DNA of 57,424 bases. Source: Clostridia bacterium. Its GTDB lineage: Bacteria; Bacillota; Clostridia; Christensenellales; CAG-138. The notes beneath the pieces were generated by a model. That model made no database searches, had not been told where the DNA came from, and was given only the letters and a program-made list of their open reading frames with translations. Shown in pieces: positions 24,220-33,653 of this stretch (position 1 is the first letter of the stretch; each line of letters begins with the position of its first letter). Location: the NCBI GenBank assembly GCA_017539215.1, contig JAFYHI010000026.1, positions 1-57,424 of the forward strand. The letters run 5' to 3'. Both the position numbers and the translations under genes were made by a program.

Positions 24220-25503
24220 TCATTCGGCGCTGGTGATCTCGGTGATGCCGTCGATCCTCAGGTCGAAGTAAGGAGCGGAGCGGAACTCGGACTCATGGAA
24301 GTAGCCGTCAGCGATGGTCTCGATCTTCTCGCCGGGGTACTGAACGGCGGTGTAATCGGCGTTCATGGTGGAGAAATCGAACACGTTGGACTCGACCTTT
24401 TCGCCCTTTACGGTGAAGGTGTTGATATCGAACACGTGGAAGGTGCCGGCCTTGATGCCGTCGATGACCTCGGCGACCTTCTCGGCGGTGCCCTCAGCGC
24501 AGGAAGCGCCCAGCGCGGAGATCATGTTGGCGTCTGCCTCATAACCGGCGGTGTAGTCGTGCTGCATGGCCTTGCCGTCGATGAAGTCCTTAAGGATCAT
24601 CTTGTAGAGCACTGACCAGTTGTTCTGCGCGGAGGTCAGAGCGGCGTTGGGAGCAACGTTGAGCATGTCGATGTTGTAACCGACGGAGTAAGCGACCTTA
24701 CCCTCGGCAAGCGCGGCCTCTACGGCAGAGGGGGCGCCGGTGGAGTCGGCGTGCTGACCGATGATGACGCAGCCCTTGGCCATAAGGGCCTTGGCGGTCT
24801 CGTTCTCCTTATTGAGGTCGAACCAGGAGGAGGTGTACATAACGTCCATGTGGGCGTCGGGAACTATGGAGCGGATGCCGAGGAAGAACGCGGTGTAGCC
24901 GGAAACGACCTCTGCATAGGGGTAAGCGCCAACGTAACCGATATAGGGATCGGTCACGGTGCCGGCGTCCATGAGCTCCTTAAGCTTCATGCCGGCAACG
25001 ACGCCGGAAACATAGCGGGACTCATAGGTGTGAGGGAAGAGGTTTACAACGTTGCCGAGCTTGCAGACGTTGGCGGTGTCGCCGGTGGCGGGGCAGAAGA
25101 GGATGTTGGGATACTCGGCAGCAGCCTGCACCATATAGGACTGGTGACCGTAGCTGTTGGAGAATATGATGTTGCAGCCTGCCTCGGCAAGATCGACGGC
25201 GGTGTCGTAGCACTCGGCGTTCTCACGGATGACGTACTTCCAGGTGACCTGGCTGTCTTCGATGCCGAGCTCAGCCATAGCGGCCTTGAAGCCGTCGATA
25301 TGAGCGGCAGTGTAGCCCTCATTCTCGTCGCCGACGAGGATAACGCCGATCTTAAGGTCGGCGACCGCGTGGGGCACGTTGTTGAAGGCGACCTCGTCGC
25401 CCTGGTCCTTGCCGCCGTCATCGGGGGTCGCGGGTTTGTTCGTGCACGCGACAAGAGCCAGAGCCATCAGCGCGCAGAGAACGATAGCGAGAAACTTCTT
25501 CAT
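24220..25503 (-). CDS. BMP-family substrate-binding lipoprotein (PnrA/Med-like)
   Basis: The 427-residue product has a lipoprotein signal peptide (MKKFLAIVLCALMALALVAC, cysteine at 20) and then a BMP/PnrA periplasmic-binding fold. Markers are KIGVILVGDENEGYTAAHIDG, NIIFSNSYGHQSYM, CPATGDTANVCKLGNVVNLF, RYVSGVVAGMK, IGYVGAYPYAEVVSGYTAFF and VIIGQHADSTGA. Family members bind nucleosides or similar ligands for an ABC importer. No ATPase or permease genes are adjacent, so partners must be elsewhere. Start ATG 25503 follows CCGGAGGAAAAC. The gene is flanked by a clear promoter and a strong terminator, so it is a single-gene unit. Confidence 0.93.
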   Translation of the reverse strand: MKKFLAIVLCALMALALVACTNKPATPDDGGKDQGDEVAFNNVPHAVADLKIGVILVGDENEGYTAAHIDGFKAAMAELGIEDSQVTWKYVIRENAECYDTAVDLAEAGCNIIFSNSYGHQSYMVQAAAEYPNILFCPATGDTANVCKLGNVVNLFPHTYESRYVSGVVAGMKLKELMDAGTVTDPYIGYVGAYPYAEVVSGYTAFFLGIRSIVPDAHMDVMYTSSWFDLNKENETAKALMAKGCVIIGQHADSTGAPSAVEAALAEGKVAYSVGYNIDMLNVAPNAALTSAQNNWSVLYKMILKDFIDGKAMQHDYTAGYEADANMISALGASCAEGTAEKVAEVIDGIKAGTFHVFDINTFTVKGEKVESNVFDFSTMNADYTAVQYPGEKIETIADGYFHESEFRSAPYFDLRIDGITEITSAE

Positions 25504-25584
25504 GTTTTCCTCCGGATATAATTGTAGATTGGTAATACCTTCGCCGCGTTTTTTGCCATTCGGCGACAAAAATATCACTCATAT

Positions 25585-25614
25585 ATTTTAAGCCAAATGC
25601 GGCCCGCTTGTCAA
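25585..25614 (-). promoter_or_regulatory. Promoter of the BMP lipoprotein gene
   Basis: Minus-strand TTGACA (25609-25614), 18-bp spacer, TAAAAT (25585-25590), about 80 bp before the ATG. Confidence 0.7.
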
Positions 25615-25741
25615 GCTTGGACGATAATATAAAATGCTCGCGCATTCGCCGTGTTTCGCGCCTCCGGAGCGACCGTGAAAACGGGCGGCGCAGGCTATCA
25701 TATGTGCGTGGGCACGCCCACGGCAAAGGAGGCGAGGCGGA

Positions 25742-26497
25742 TTGTACGTTGAGGTGTTCCTCATAGACAATGCGCTTATGGACCTTATCGCGGTGCGGCT
25801 TGCGGCGGCGCTGCTGTCGGTACGTCCCCCACTTGCCAGACAGGCGGCGTTTGCTGCGCTTTCCGCCGCGGCCGCAGCCGCAGCCGTTTACCTCGTGCCG
25901 CAGGGGGTGCGGGTCCTGCTCTTTCCGCTCCTCCTGCCCCTGCTGGCGCTGGCGCTGCCGGTTAAGAGCCCGAAAGGGCTGCTGCGCGCCTGCGCCGCCG
26001 TCGCGGCGGCAACGCTCATGACCGGCGGCTGTGCGCTGTCGGCGGCGCTTATAATGGGCGGGGGCGGGGCGCATGGCGCGATTCGCGGCTCGGTCCCGCT
26101 CAGGGTGTTCCTCGTTTTTGCGGCAGCTGCCTCGTTCCTGCCCGGGGCGGTAATGCGCCTGAAAAGGGCGGGGGGCGAGGCGGGGCTCCGCACGGAATTC
26201 ACCGTGGAGGCGGGCGGGCTGGAATGGAGCTTTACCGCCATTGTGGACACGGGCAACAGGCTGAAAGACCCCTGGCTTAAGCTGCCCGTCGCGGTGGTGA
26301 CCTGCCGCGGGCTCGAACGCCTTGCGCGCATACCCGTGCCGGTCGTAACTCCCGCGGGCAGCACGGTGCTGTATGCGCTGCGCCCCGACCGCGCCGCCGT
26401 CAACGGAACGCCCGTCGGCTGCCTCGTTGCCGTTTCAAAGCAGGCCCTGCCCGCAGGCGCGATACTGCCGCCGGAGCTGATACCGCCTCCGCTGTAA
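25742..26497 (+). CDS. spoIIGA: Sporulation sigma-E processing peptidase
   Basis: SpoIIGA is the membrane aspartic protease that removes the pro-sequence of sigma-E in the mother cell during sporulation. The 251-residue protein has the expected plan: about five hydrophobic segments in residues 1-145 and a cytosolic domain with the active-site motif AIVDTGNRLKDPWLKLPV (Asp175 by my count), as in known SpoIIGA. It is somewhat shorter than the Bacillus protein (about 309). The start is TTG at 25742, preceded by AAAGGAGGCGAGGCGGA; no ATG fits the conserved N-terminus YVEVFLIDNALMDL. sigE follows 42 bp downstream, the usual gene order, which confirms the call. Confidence 0.9.
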   Translation: MYVEVFLIDNALMDLIAVRLAAALLSVRPPLARQAAFAALSAAAAAAAVYLVPQGVRVLLFPLLLPLLALALPVKSPKGLLRACAAVAAATLMTGGCALSAALIMGGGGAHGAIRGSVPLRVFLVFAAAASFLPGAVMRLKRAGGEAGLRTEFTVEAGGLEWSFTAIVDTGNRLKDPWLKLPVAVVTCRGLERLARIPVPVVTPAGSTVLYALRPDRAAVNGTPVGCLVAVSKQALPAGAILPPELIPPPL

Positions 26498-26539
26498 ACA
26501 AAAAACGGCCCGCGGCCGATTAAGAAAGGCTTGACCCGT

Positions 26540-27250
26540 ATGGTAAAAGGATTGATTAGGCTGCTGATGCGCATTTGCGTGCGCCGCCCGCGGGATGGCG
26601 ATAAGCTCTGCTATCTGGGCACGGGCGATTCGCTTCCGCCGCCGCTTGAGCGTGAGGAGGAAGCCCTGGCGATCAGGCGGCTGACAGAGGGCGACGACGC
26701 CGCAAGGACGCTGCTTATAGAGCATAACCTGCGGCTGGTGGTCTACATTGCAAAGAAGTTCGAAAACACGGGCGTCGGGATTGAGGACCTTATCTCGATA
26801 GGCGCAATAGGGCTTATAAAGGCCGTCGGCACGTTCAGCCCGGAGCGGAACATAAAGCTTGCGACCTATGCAAGCCGATGCATAGAAAACGAAATACTGA
26901 TGTATCTGCGCAAGGCCAGCAGGCTTAAGGCGGAGGTGTCGCTTGACGAGCCGCTCAACGTCGATTGGGACGGCAACGAGCTGCTCCTGTCTGACGTGCT
27001 TGGCACCGACGACGACCTCGTTTCCCGCGGGATAGAGGAACAGCAGGGACGCGAGCTCCTGCGTGAGGCGGTAGACCGGCTTCCCCCGCGTGAAAAGCTC
27101 ATAGTCGAGCTGCGGTTCGGCCTGTCGGGAGGGCGCACCTACACCCAAAAGGAGGTGGCGGATAAGCTCGGCATTTCGCAAAGCTATATCTCGCGCCTTG
27201 AAAAGCGCATCATGAAATCGCTGCGCGCCGAGCTCGCGGAGATGGTGTAA
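26540..27250 (+). CDS. sigE: RNA polymerase sporulation sigma factor sigma-E
   Basis: The 236-residue protein matches pro-sigma-E along its length: an amphipathic pro-sequence (residues 1-24), the cleavage neighbourhood [13 protein letters not shown], region 2 with [18 protein letters not shown] and [17 protein letters not shown], the [20 protein letters not shown] block, and region 4 with [19 protein letters not shown]. It directs the first mother-cell transcription programme after processing by SpoIIGA. ATG at 26540 is 11 nt after AAAGG; a TTG at 26531 is too close to that site. In many relatives sigG comes next, but here repeats and a restriction-modification gene on the other strand follow. 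Confidence 0.96.
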   Translation: MVKGLIRLLMRICVRRPRDGDKLCYLGTGDSLPPPLEREEEALAIRRLTEGDDAARTLLIEHNLRLVVYIAKKFENTGVGIEDLISIGAIGLIKAVGTFSPERNIKLATYASRCIENEILMYLRKASRLKAEVSLDEPLNVDWDGNELLLSDVLGTDDDLVSRGIEEQQGRELLREAVDRLPPREKLIVELRFGLSGGRTYTQKEVADKLGISQSYISRLEKRIMKSLRAELAEMV

Positions 27251-27253
27251 AAT

Positions 27254-27493
27254 GGCTCCCCTATGTAAGGGGAGCTGGAAGCCGACTGAGAGGTTGAAAA
27301 ACCTCGGCCACAGCCGATTGTTTCAAAGCAGACAACCTCTCCGTCTTTTCGGAGCAAGCTCCGAAAATCCACCTCCCCTTGCACAGGGGAGGCAGACGCT
27401 TGCGCGGAGAAAAAAAGGCCTCCCCCTTGCGGGGAGGCTCCGCCGTAGGCGGTGGTGGGGGTACACGCCCCCCCTTTGCGCAAGGGGGGCGGA
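27254..27493. repeat. Palindromic intergenic repeat cluster (MITE-like)
   Basis: A ~139-bp element runs from GGCTCCCCTATGTAAGGGGAG (start 27254) to CCTCCCCTTGCACAGGGGAGG (end 27392). Both ends are hairpins, and internal hairpins include GAGGTTGAAAAACCTC and CGGAGCAAGCTCCG. It is followed by two more hairpins (27419-27437 and 27467-27493). Repeats with AGTCGGC/AACCTCTC blocks are frequent in intergenic regions of gut Clostridia. The last hairpin sits directly beyond the MmeI-like gene stop and may act as its terminator. Confidence 0.75.
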
Positions 27494-27495
27494 TC

Positions 27496-30282
27496 TCAGT
27501 CGGGCTTACCTGCCGTAAGGGCCTGATAGCGCTTCATGAGCTCGGCGACGCAGGAGGCCTCGGTGGTGTTCTTGATATCGAAGCCGTAGGCCTGCATAAC
27601 GGCGCGGTCGTTCGCGCGGTGAGCGGCGACGAGCTCCGGGAAGAGGTACATGTTATCGCCATACATATCCGCAAAGGATGTACCAGGGTATTTTTCTCTT
27701 GCATCGAGTATGGCCTGCGCGGTCTGCTCTATCTTCGCCTTTTGCTCGGGCGTGGGATCGGGCCACGGGAAATTGTTGTAGACGATATCCTTACTGTACC
27801 GATAACGCATTTCCAATCTTCCGCAGACAGCCCGCATCCATGCCATGTGGACGTTGGAGGTCAAAACGCCGAAGTGATAAAGCGTAGCGTCGGGAACGAG
27901 CTTAACAAGATTACTGCATAAAATGTCCGGCGTCATAAAACCTATGGGTACATAGGTTCTCCGCTCCGAAGAAACTTCCGGGATAACTATATACGTACCT
28001 TTCGGCATGTTTTCCGTTTGAAATCTAGTTGGTTTATCAGCAAGTTTTTGTGTAGAACCCCTCGGACTCGACAACCTATACTCACGGACAGCTTGAATCC
28101 GCTTCAAACAATTTGGCAGTTTAATCAAGGTTGCAGGAGGACAATCGCCTAGCCATAAACAATAACGGGGCTCACGGTTAATGAACTCTTTGGAACCATA
28201 CCATGGATGAAAGAACTGAGCTGAACCCGGCTCCATCTTTATGAAGTCTTCCATTTCTGCTTTTTCAAAAAGATAATTTCCATCGTCAATAGGTTGATTC
28301 CCAATGCCAATTTCGGGAACTGTGCATAACGGTTTACTGCGGCTTGTAACAAAAACATTATCGGCATCAATCAAATATGCGTTAATATTCTTAACATTAT
28401 GCGATGCTTCCGCAGTAAACAGAACCTTTTCTTTATTGTTTTCCGCTACGCTGAAACCTACGATAACGCAATGCACATGGGCCTTAATGCTTGCTTCGCT
28501 GTCCCACCGGAAAGTCCTGTACGCAAAGTCGATATGCGTTCCATCGTTGAATAGCGGCTCCCAAAGATTAGCGACGGTCTCGCCCTGTGTAACCGAGTTT
28601 GTTGAAACCAATGCGGAGCGTATCTGCGTATCGCGCATCATTTCCACAGACTTTTTATACCAACAGCAAACGTAATCCAAATTGCCGACATTCTTCCATT
28701 TTGCGCCGAAAATGGAGATCACGTCATCCTTTTGCTCGGAGCTCATCAAACGCGCTCCCACAAACGGCGGATTCCCCATTATGTAATTCAGCCTTTCCTT
28801 CGGCACGACCTCGTTCCAATCCATCCTAAGGGCGTTGCCCTCAACGATATTGGCGTTGGTCTTCAAGGGCAGGAAATCGAGGTTCGCGAATATGATATCC
28901 TCGGTCTCCTTCATCATCTGGCTTTCGGATATCCACAGCGCGGTCTTGGCGACGGTCACGGTAAAGTCGTTTATCTCTATCCCATGGAACTGGCCTATGC
29001 TCACCTTTATCGGCTCGGGCTGGCTTTCGCCCATCTTTATCTGCTCGCTCAAAAGGCGCAGCACGTCGTTTTCGAGCCGGCGCAGGCAGATATAGGATTC
29101 GGTAAGGAAATTGCCGCTGCCCGCCGCGGGATCGAGGAATTCGAGCGTGGCGAGCTTTGAGCGGAAATCGTTCAGCCTGCGCACCCGCGTCCTTTCCACC
29201 TGTATCGCGGATATCTCGGCAAGCTCGGCCTTGAGGTCATCCAGGAACAGCGGATCGATCACCTTGTGGATGTTCTCGACGGAGGTATAGTGCATGCCGC
29301 CGGAGCGGCGCGTTTCGGGGTTCAAGGTGCTCTCGAACACCGCGCCGAATATGGTGGGGCTTATCTCGCTCCAATCGAAATCGCCGCTCGCCTTTTCAAG
29401 CAGGGTCGAAAGCAGCTCGTCCGTAAAGGGAGGTATCTCCACCGCCTCGTCGGCGAAAAGACCGCCGTTCACGTATGGGAACGCTGCAAGGAGCGGATCG
29501 TCGTCCGCAAGGTAAGGGTCGCGCTCCTCCGGCTTTTGATCGAGCACGCGGAACAGATCACGCAGGGCCTTCCTCGCGGCTTTTGCGTCGAACTGCGCCA
29601 TGTAATCATGGAAGAGGTTCCTTCTGCCGAAGAGGCCCGCGTCCTCCGCATAGAGGCAGAAGACTATGCGCACGCAGAGCTTGTTCAAGCTTTTGAGCGT
29701 TTCGGGATCGTTCGGATCCCTATACTGCTTCAAAAAGGCGTCGTAAAGCACGCCGACGAGCTCGCCCGCCTGCAATGAGATGCGCATTTCGTCGGTGATC
29801 TTCTGCGTTTTCTTATCTATGAGGAAATCAAGGAGGTGATATTTCGACTGAAGCTCTGCAAGGGCGAGCTTTAAGGGCTCCGGCCGCTTGTCCTCCATGT
29901 TGTAGATCCAGATCTCCGAGAAGTTGGAGATGACTATCCAGCGGGCTTTTTCGCTGTGGATAAGGCCGTTATCGTACATTTTGGCCTGCTCGTAGGGCGT
30001 CATGCCGCCGTGCCCGGCCTGCGGCTTGTCGAGCGCGATGCCCAGGGATTTCTGCTCGATAAGCACGTTCGTTTCGGGAATGTAGACGTCTATGCGCTTG
30101 GTGTTGCCGTCCGGCCCGAGGACCTTCTTTTCAAAGTCGAGCCGATCGGTCACGTTCTCCGCGCCGAGTATGTTTTGAATTATGTCTATCCAATAGGAGC
30201 GCGCGTCTTCATCCTCGCGCCCTTTGCCGTTCCACTTGTAAAAGAACTGCCGCGCCGCTTCCCTTTGCTGTATGTCTGTCAT
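27496..30282 (-). CDS. MmeI-like single-chain restriction-modification enzyme (type IIL/IIG)
   Basis: This 928-residue protein joins nuclease, methyltransferase and target recognition in one chain. The N-terminus has the PD-(D/E)XK site RIDVYIP...VLIEQK (Asp65, Glu76, Lys78), close to the D-X9-EXK of MmeI. A helical spacer (about 150-340) leads to the gamma-class adenine methyltransferase with motif I DPAAGSG (384-390) and motif IV GNPPF (503-507). Target-recognition and C-terminal domains follow. Start ATG 30282 is preceded by AAAGGGCGG. The segment encoding about residues 530-780 is visibly more AT-rich than the rest, as if the recognition domain had been exchanged. It is flanked by palindromic repeats and not linked to the type I system. 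Confidence 0.9.
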   Translation of the reverse strand: MTDIQQREAARQFFYKWNGKGREDEDARSYWIDIIQNILGAENVTDRLDFEKKVLGPDGNTKRIDVYIPETNVLIEQKSLGIALDKPQAGHGGMTPYEQAKMYDNGLIHSEKARWIVISNFSEIWIYNMEDKRPEPLKLALAELQSKYHLLDFLIDKKTQKITDEMRISLQAGELVGVLYDAFLKQYRDPNDPETLKSLNKLCVRIVFCLYAEDAGLFGRRNLFHDYMAQFDAKAARKALRDLFRVLDQKPEERDPYLADDDPLLAAFPYVNGGLFADEAVEIPPFTDELLSTLLEKASGDFDWSEISPTIFGAVFESTLNPETRRSGGMHYTSVENIHKVIDPLFLDDLKAELAEISAIQVERTRVRRLNDFRSKLATLEFLDPAAGSGNFLTESYICLRRLENDVLRLLSEQIKMGESQPEPIKVSIGQFHGIEINDFTVTVAKTALWISESQMMKETEDIIFANLDFLPLKTNANIVEGNALRMDWNEVVPKERLNYIMGNPPFVGARLMSSEQKDDVISIFGAKWKNVGNLDYVCCWYKKSVEMMRDTQIRSALVSTNSVTQGETVANLWEPLFNDGTHIDFAYRTFRWDSEASIKAHVHCVIVGFSVAENNKEKVLFTAEASHNVKNINAYLIDADNVFVTSRSKPLCTVPEIGIGNQPIDDGNYLFEKAEMEDFIKMEPGSAQFFHPWYGSKEFINREPRYCLWLGDCPPATLIKLPNCLKRIQAVREYRLSSPRGSTQKLADKPTRFQTENMPKGTYIVIPEVSSERRTYVPIGFMTPDILCSNLVKLVPDATLYHFGVLTSNVHMAWMRAVCGRLEMRYRYSKDIVYNNFPWPDPTPEQKAKIEQTAQAILDAREKYPGTSFADMYGDNMYLFPELVAAHRANDRAVMQAYGFDIKNTTEASCVAELMKRYQALTAGKPD

Positions 30283-30380
30283 CGCATGAACCGCCCTTTC
30301 TGTTGCTGAATCGATTATACCATTTTTTTGCCCGGTTAGCAATCACAGGAAAGGGGGGAGGCATACCACCCGCTTCCCCA

Positions 30381-30414
30381 ACCAAAAGACCCGCCCCCCA
30401 TCAGAGGGCGGGTC
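30381..30414 (-). terminator. Terminator of the small membrane protein gene
   Basis: Minus-strand GACCCGCCC/GGGCGGGTC stem followed by TTTTGG, 22 bp past the stop at 30436. Confidence 0.75.
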
Positions 30415-30435
30415 CGGAGATGGAATAGCCGGGCT

Positions 30436-30828
30436 TCATGCGCCCGCTTCGTTCAGCTTTTGCTCTATTCCGTTCAGTGTTTTGAAAAACCTGTGCGTGG
30501 CTATCATCGGGCCGAACGTCAGACAGCCCGCCATGTTCCACCAGAACATATGCCGCCACGAGGTGTGCGGCCCGGGCACGCCAAGGGAGACGGCCTTCGC
30601 CTTAAGCTCCTCCGAAATGCGCGCCATCCACACGAGCGGGTATATGAACAGCGTGGGCACGCCCAAAAGATACGCCTGCCAATACGGGCGCACAGGGTGG
30701 CCGAGCACGGCCTCAAGCTCGGCCTGAAGGCCGCCCAGCGGCATATAGAAAAGAAAGAACAGCCCGGCGGTGAAAAAGTCGATGAACCCAAGCCAAAAAC
30801 CTTTGCGGTGCGTATGAGTAAAACGCAT
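30436..30828 (-). CDS. Small membrane protein (DUF4234-like)
   Basis: The 130-residue protein has three to four hydrophobic segments (about 12-32, 48-70 and 94-114) and the sequence GFWLGFIDFFTAGLFFLFYM, reminiscent of DUF4234-type membrane proteins. Function is unknown. It lies between the MmeI-like gene and the end of the pyr operon but has its own terminator, and a hairpin separates it from pyrI, so it is probably independent of both. The basic N-terminus (MRFTHTHRKG) faces the cytosol. Confidence 0.7.
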   Translation of the reverse strand: MRFTHTHRKGFWLGFIDFFTAGLFFLFYMPLGGLQAELEAVLGHPVRPYWQAYLLGVPTLFIYPLVWMARISEELKAKAVSLGVPGPHTSWRHMFWWNMAGCLTFGPMIATHRFFKTLNGIEQKLNEAGA

Positions 30829-30846
30829 AATGTCTTCCTATAAGCA

Positions 30847-30875
30847 AGCCGGGGCACGGCATATCGGCCCCGGCT
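30847..30875 (-). terminator. Terminator of the pyr operon
   Basis: AGCCGGGGC/GCCCCGGCT stem with an 11-nt loop, 15 bp past pyrI; the downstream T tract is weak. Confidence 0.6.
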
Positions 30876-30890
30876 TTAACGCGGCTGTTA

Positions 30891-31307
30891 TCAGTTCGCC
30901 TTGGTCTCGCAGTAGATGCAGCGGTACACCTTGTGCTCGCGGTCGGTCAGGCGGAAGATATGGTCTATCTCCTGCTCGCAGGAGGTGATGCAGCGGGGGT
31001 TCTTGCAGCGTATCACGTTTACAAGCTCGTCGGGCATCTCGATCGCACGCTTTTCCACAAGCACGCCGCCGCGGATAATGTTGACGGTCGCGCCGGGGTC
31101 CACAAAGCCTATCACGTCAAAGCTTACGGGTATGTCGGCGTCAATCTTGATGATGTCCTTCTTGCCCATCTTGCGGCTGACGACGTTCTTGATTATTGCG
31201 ACGGAGCAGTCAAGCTCGCCGAGGCCCAGAAGGTCGTAAAGCTTCATGCCGTTGCCGGCGGTGATGTGGTCTATGACTACGCCGTTGTTGATGGAATCTA
31301 TATTCAT
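30891..31307 (-). CDS. pyrI: Aspartate carbamoyltransferase regulatory subunit
   Basis: PyrI binds nucleotides and holds catalytic trimers together in the allosteric aspartate transcarbamoylase. The 138-residue chain begins MNIDSINNGVVIDHITAGNG, the nucleotide-binding domain, and ends with a zinc domain containing CKNPRC and CIYC, the four cysteines needed to contact PyrB. It follows pyrB by 15 bp, so catalytic and regulatory chains are co-expressed. The presence of PyrI means this Clostridial enzyme is of the class B (PyrB-PyrI) kind rather than the unregulated trimer of Bacillus. Confidence 0.97.
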   Translation of the reverse strand: MNIDSINNGVVIDHITAGNGMKLYDLLGLGELDCSVAIIKNVVSRKMGKKDIIKIDADIPVSFDVIGFVDPGATVNIIRGGVLVEKRAIEMPDELVNVIRCKNPRCITSCEQEIDHIFRLTDREHKVYRCIYCETKAN

Positions 31308-31322
31308 GGTGTGCCTCCCTTT

Positions 31323-32249
31323 TTACTTTATTTTGCCGGCCTCTTTGAGGAGCTTCAGAATGAGCGCCATGCGCATGTACTTGCCGTTCAGCACCTGCTT
31401 GAAGTAGCAGGCGCGCGGGTCGTCGTCCACGGCAACGCTTATCTCGTTTACCCTGGGCAGGGGGTGCAGTATCGCAAGGTCCTGCTTGGCGTCCTTCAGC
31501 TTGTCAACGGTGAGTATGTAGCTGTCCTTAAGCCTCAAATAATCCTCTTCGTTAAAGACGCGCTCGCGCTGAACGCGGGTCATGTACAGTATGTCAAGCT
31601 CGGGCATCACGCTTTCAAGATCGGTGGTCTGAACGTAAGGAATGCCCTTCTGCTGCAGCACATCCTTTTTGACGTAGGAGGGCACCTTCAGCTCCTCGGG
31701 GCTGATCAGCACGAAGCGGTTCCCCTCATAGCGGCTCATCGCGTTTATCAGCGAATGCACGGTACGGCCGAATTTAAGGTCGCCGCAGACGCCTATCGTG
31801 AGGTTCGTAAAGCGGCCCTTCTCGCGCCAGATGGTCAAAAGGTCGGCAAGCGTCTGGGTGGGGTGGCAATGCCCGCCGTCGCCTGCGTTGATCACGGGTA
31901 CCGAGGCGTTTTTGGCGGTGACGTACGCCGCGCCCTCCTTGGGGTGGCGGATGGCGATTATGTCGGTGTAGCAGGAAACGGTCTTTGCGGTGTCGGCCAC
32001 GCTCTCGCCCTTTGCGGCGGAGGATGACGCGGCCCCGGTCACGGAGATCACGTTGCCGCCCAGTTCGTACATTGCTGCCTCAAAGCTCATGCGGGTGCGG
32101 GTGGAGGGCTCAAAGAACAGCGTCGCAAGCTTCTTCCCGCGGCAGATCTCGGCATATTTGTCGGGGTTTGCAATGATGTCCTCGGCGCAGGCGATAAGCT
32201 CGTCCAGTTCGCCGGTCGTCAGATCGAGTATGTCGATAAGGCTTTTCAT
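31323..32249 (-). CDS. pyrB: Aspartate carbamoyltransferase catalytic subunit
   Basis: PyrB joins carbamoyl phosphate and aspartate to carbamoyl aspartate, the committed step of pyrimidine synthesis. The 308-residue protein has the carbamoyl phosphate motif [15 protein letters not shown], the [11 protein letters not shown] segment and HPLPRVNEI near the C-terminus, all diagnostic. ATG at 32249 follows AAAGGAACCGAAAA. It lies between pyrE and pyrI in the same operon with short gaps. Length is normal. Confidence 0.97.
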   Translation of the reverse strand: MKSLIDILDLTTGELDELIACAEDIIANPDKYAEICRGKKLATLFFEPSTRTRMSFEAAMYELGGNVISVTGAASSSAAKGESVADTAKTVSCYTDIIAIRHPKEGAAYVTAKNASVPVINAGDGGHCHPTQTLADLLTIWREKGRFTNLTIGVCGDLKFGRTVHSLINAMSRYEGNRFVLISPEELKVPSYVKKDVLQQKGIPYVQTTDLESVMPELDILYMTRVQRERVFNEEDYLRLKDSYILTVDKLKDAKQDLAILHPLPRVNEISVAVDDDPRACYFKQVLNGKYMRMALILKLLKEAGKIK

Positions 32250-32270
32250 TTTTTCGGTTCCTTTCCGTTA

Positions 32271-32912
32271 TTATCGGTTATTTATCCACGATTCGTCCGC
32301 CGGGTCGTCGCGGAAGGCGATAAGGCGCTTTACGTCCTCGGGCGCAATATAGCCCTCCTCCGCCGCAACGCGGGCAATGGTGTCAAAATCGGTCAGCGAG
32401 GTGTTCGTGACGTTCGCCTCCGCAAGGCGTTTTTTGCCCTTTTCCATGCCGTAGGTGAATATCGATACAACTCCAAGCACGTCGGCTCCCGCCTCGCGCA
32501 GGGCTTCGACCACGTCTATTACGCTGCCGCCGGTAGAGATCAGGTCCTCTATTACGACAACCTTCTGCCCCGCTTCAAGCCTGCCCTCTATGCGGTTCTG
32601 CCTGCCGTGGTCCTTGGCGCCGGAGCGAACATAGCCCATTGGCATGCCAAGTATATGGCCCGTTATCGCGGCGTGGGCTATGCCGGCGGTGCTGGTGCCC
32701 ATAAGCACTTCGGCCTCGGGGTACTTTTCACGCACGACGGAGGCAAGCGCGTTTTCAACGTCGTTTCGGACCTCGGGCGCCGTCAGCGTCAGGCGGTTGT
32801 CGCAGTAGACGGGGCTCTTGATGCCGCTTGCCCATATAAAGGGCTCGTCCGGGCGGAAGAACACCGCGCGGATCTTCAGCAGGTCTTTTGCAATGAGTTC
32901 TTTGGTCTGCAT
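32271..32912 (-). CDS. pyrE: Orotate phosphoribosyltransferase
   Basis: PyrE transfers phosphoribose from PRPP to orotate to give OMP. The 213-residue protein has the early segment FIWASGIKSPVYCDNR, the AKDHGRQNRIEG catalytic loop and the PRPP motif VVVIEDLISTGGSVIDVVEAL. ATG at 32912 follows GAAAGGAACGATTGAAT; a longer frame to 33134 overlaps pyrF and shows no homology. It follows pyrF with a 26-bp gap. Confidence 0.97.
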   Translation of the reverse strand: MQTKELIAKDLLKIRAVFFRPDEPFIWASGIKSPVYCDNRLTLTAPEVRNDVENALASVVREKYPEAEVLMGTSTAGIAHAAITGHILGMPMGYVRSGAKDHGRQNRIEGRLEAGQKVVVIEDLISTGGSVIDVVEALREAGADVLGVVSIFTYGMEKGKKRLAEANVTNTSLTDFDTIARVAAEEGYIAPEDVKRLIAFRDDPADESWINNR

Positions 32913-32938
32913 ATTCAATCGTTCCTTTCGAATCGTTC

Positions 32939-33643
32939 TCAGCCTATGAATTCGCGCACGCAGCGCTCGTACGCGGCAGCGGGATCCTCCGCGGCGGTGA
33001 TGGGCCTCCCCACCACTATGTAGTCCGAGCCCGCGGCCTTTGCGTCCGCCGGAGTCATGACGCGTTTCTGGTCGCCCCTGTCGCCGTCGGCAAAGCGAAT
33101 GCCGGGGGTCACGGTCAAAAAGTCCGCGCCGCATACGCTGTGTACCTTTTCGGCCTCAAGCGGCGAGCACACCACGCCGTCCAGCCCCGCTTCCGCCGCG
33201 GTCTTGGCGTAGTGCATGACCACCTCGTCCATGGGCTTATCTATCAGCAGGTCGCGCTCCAGCGCCTCCTGGTCGGTGGATGTAAGCTGCGTTACGGCAA
33301 TGAGCAGCGGCCGCGTGCCGTCCTCGCGCGTCAGGCCCTCGAGCGCGGCGCGCATCATCTGTGCCGTGCCGGCAGCGTGCAGGTTGACTATGTCCGCGTC
33401 AAGACGCGACAGCACGGCCATGGCCTTTTTCACGGTGTTGGGTATGTCGTGCAGCTTTAGGTCCAGAAATATCCTGTGCCCGCGGCGCTTTATCTCGCGC
33501 ACGATATCGGGCCCCTCGGCATAATAAAGCTCCATGCCTATCTTCAAAAACGGCTTTCTTTCAAGCCCGGCGAATTTGTCGAGGAATGCGAAAGTCGCCT
33601 CCGCGCTTGCAAAATCGCACGCCACAATAACGTCCTTGCCCAT
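32939..33643 (-). CDS. pyrF: Orotidine 5'-phosphate decarboxylase
   Basis: PyrF decarboxylates OMP to UMP. The 234-residue TIM-barrel protein starts [20 protein letters not shown] and contains the catalytic block [13 protein letters not shown], with Lys-Asp-x-x-x-x-Asp spread over barrel strands, plus [11 protein letters not shown] and a phosphate-binding [12 protein letters not shown] near the end. ATG at 33643 is preceded by AAGGAGGGCATT. It lies 10 bp after pyrD. Confidence 0.97.
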   Translation of the reverse strand: MGKDVIVACDFASAEATFAFLDKFAGLERKPFLKIGMELYYAEGPDIVREIKRRGHRIFLDLKLHDIPNTVKKAMAVLSRLDADIVNLHAAGTAQMMRAALEGLTREDGTRPLLIAVTQLTSTDQEALERDLLIDKPMDEVVMHYAKTAAEAGLDGVVCSPLEAEKVHSVCGADFLTVTPGIRFADGDRGDQKRVMTPADAKAAGSDYIVVGRPITAAEDPAAAYERCVREFIG

Positions 33644-33653
33644 AATGCCCTCC

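Noticed and set aside
30891-31307. Adjacent MmeI-like and pyr genes as one unit
   Set aside because: Terminators at 30381-30414 and 30847-30875 and an unrelated membrane gene separate them.
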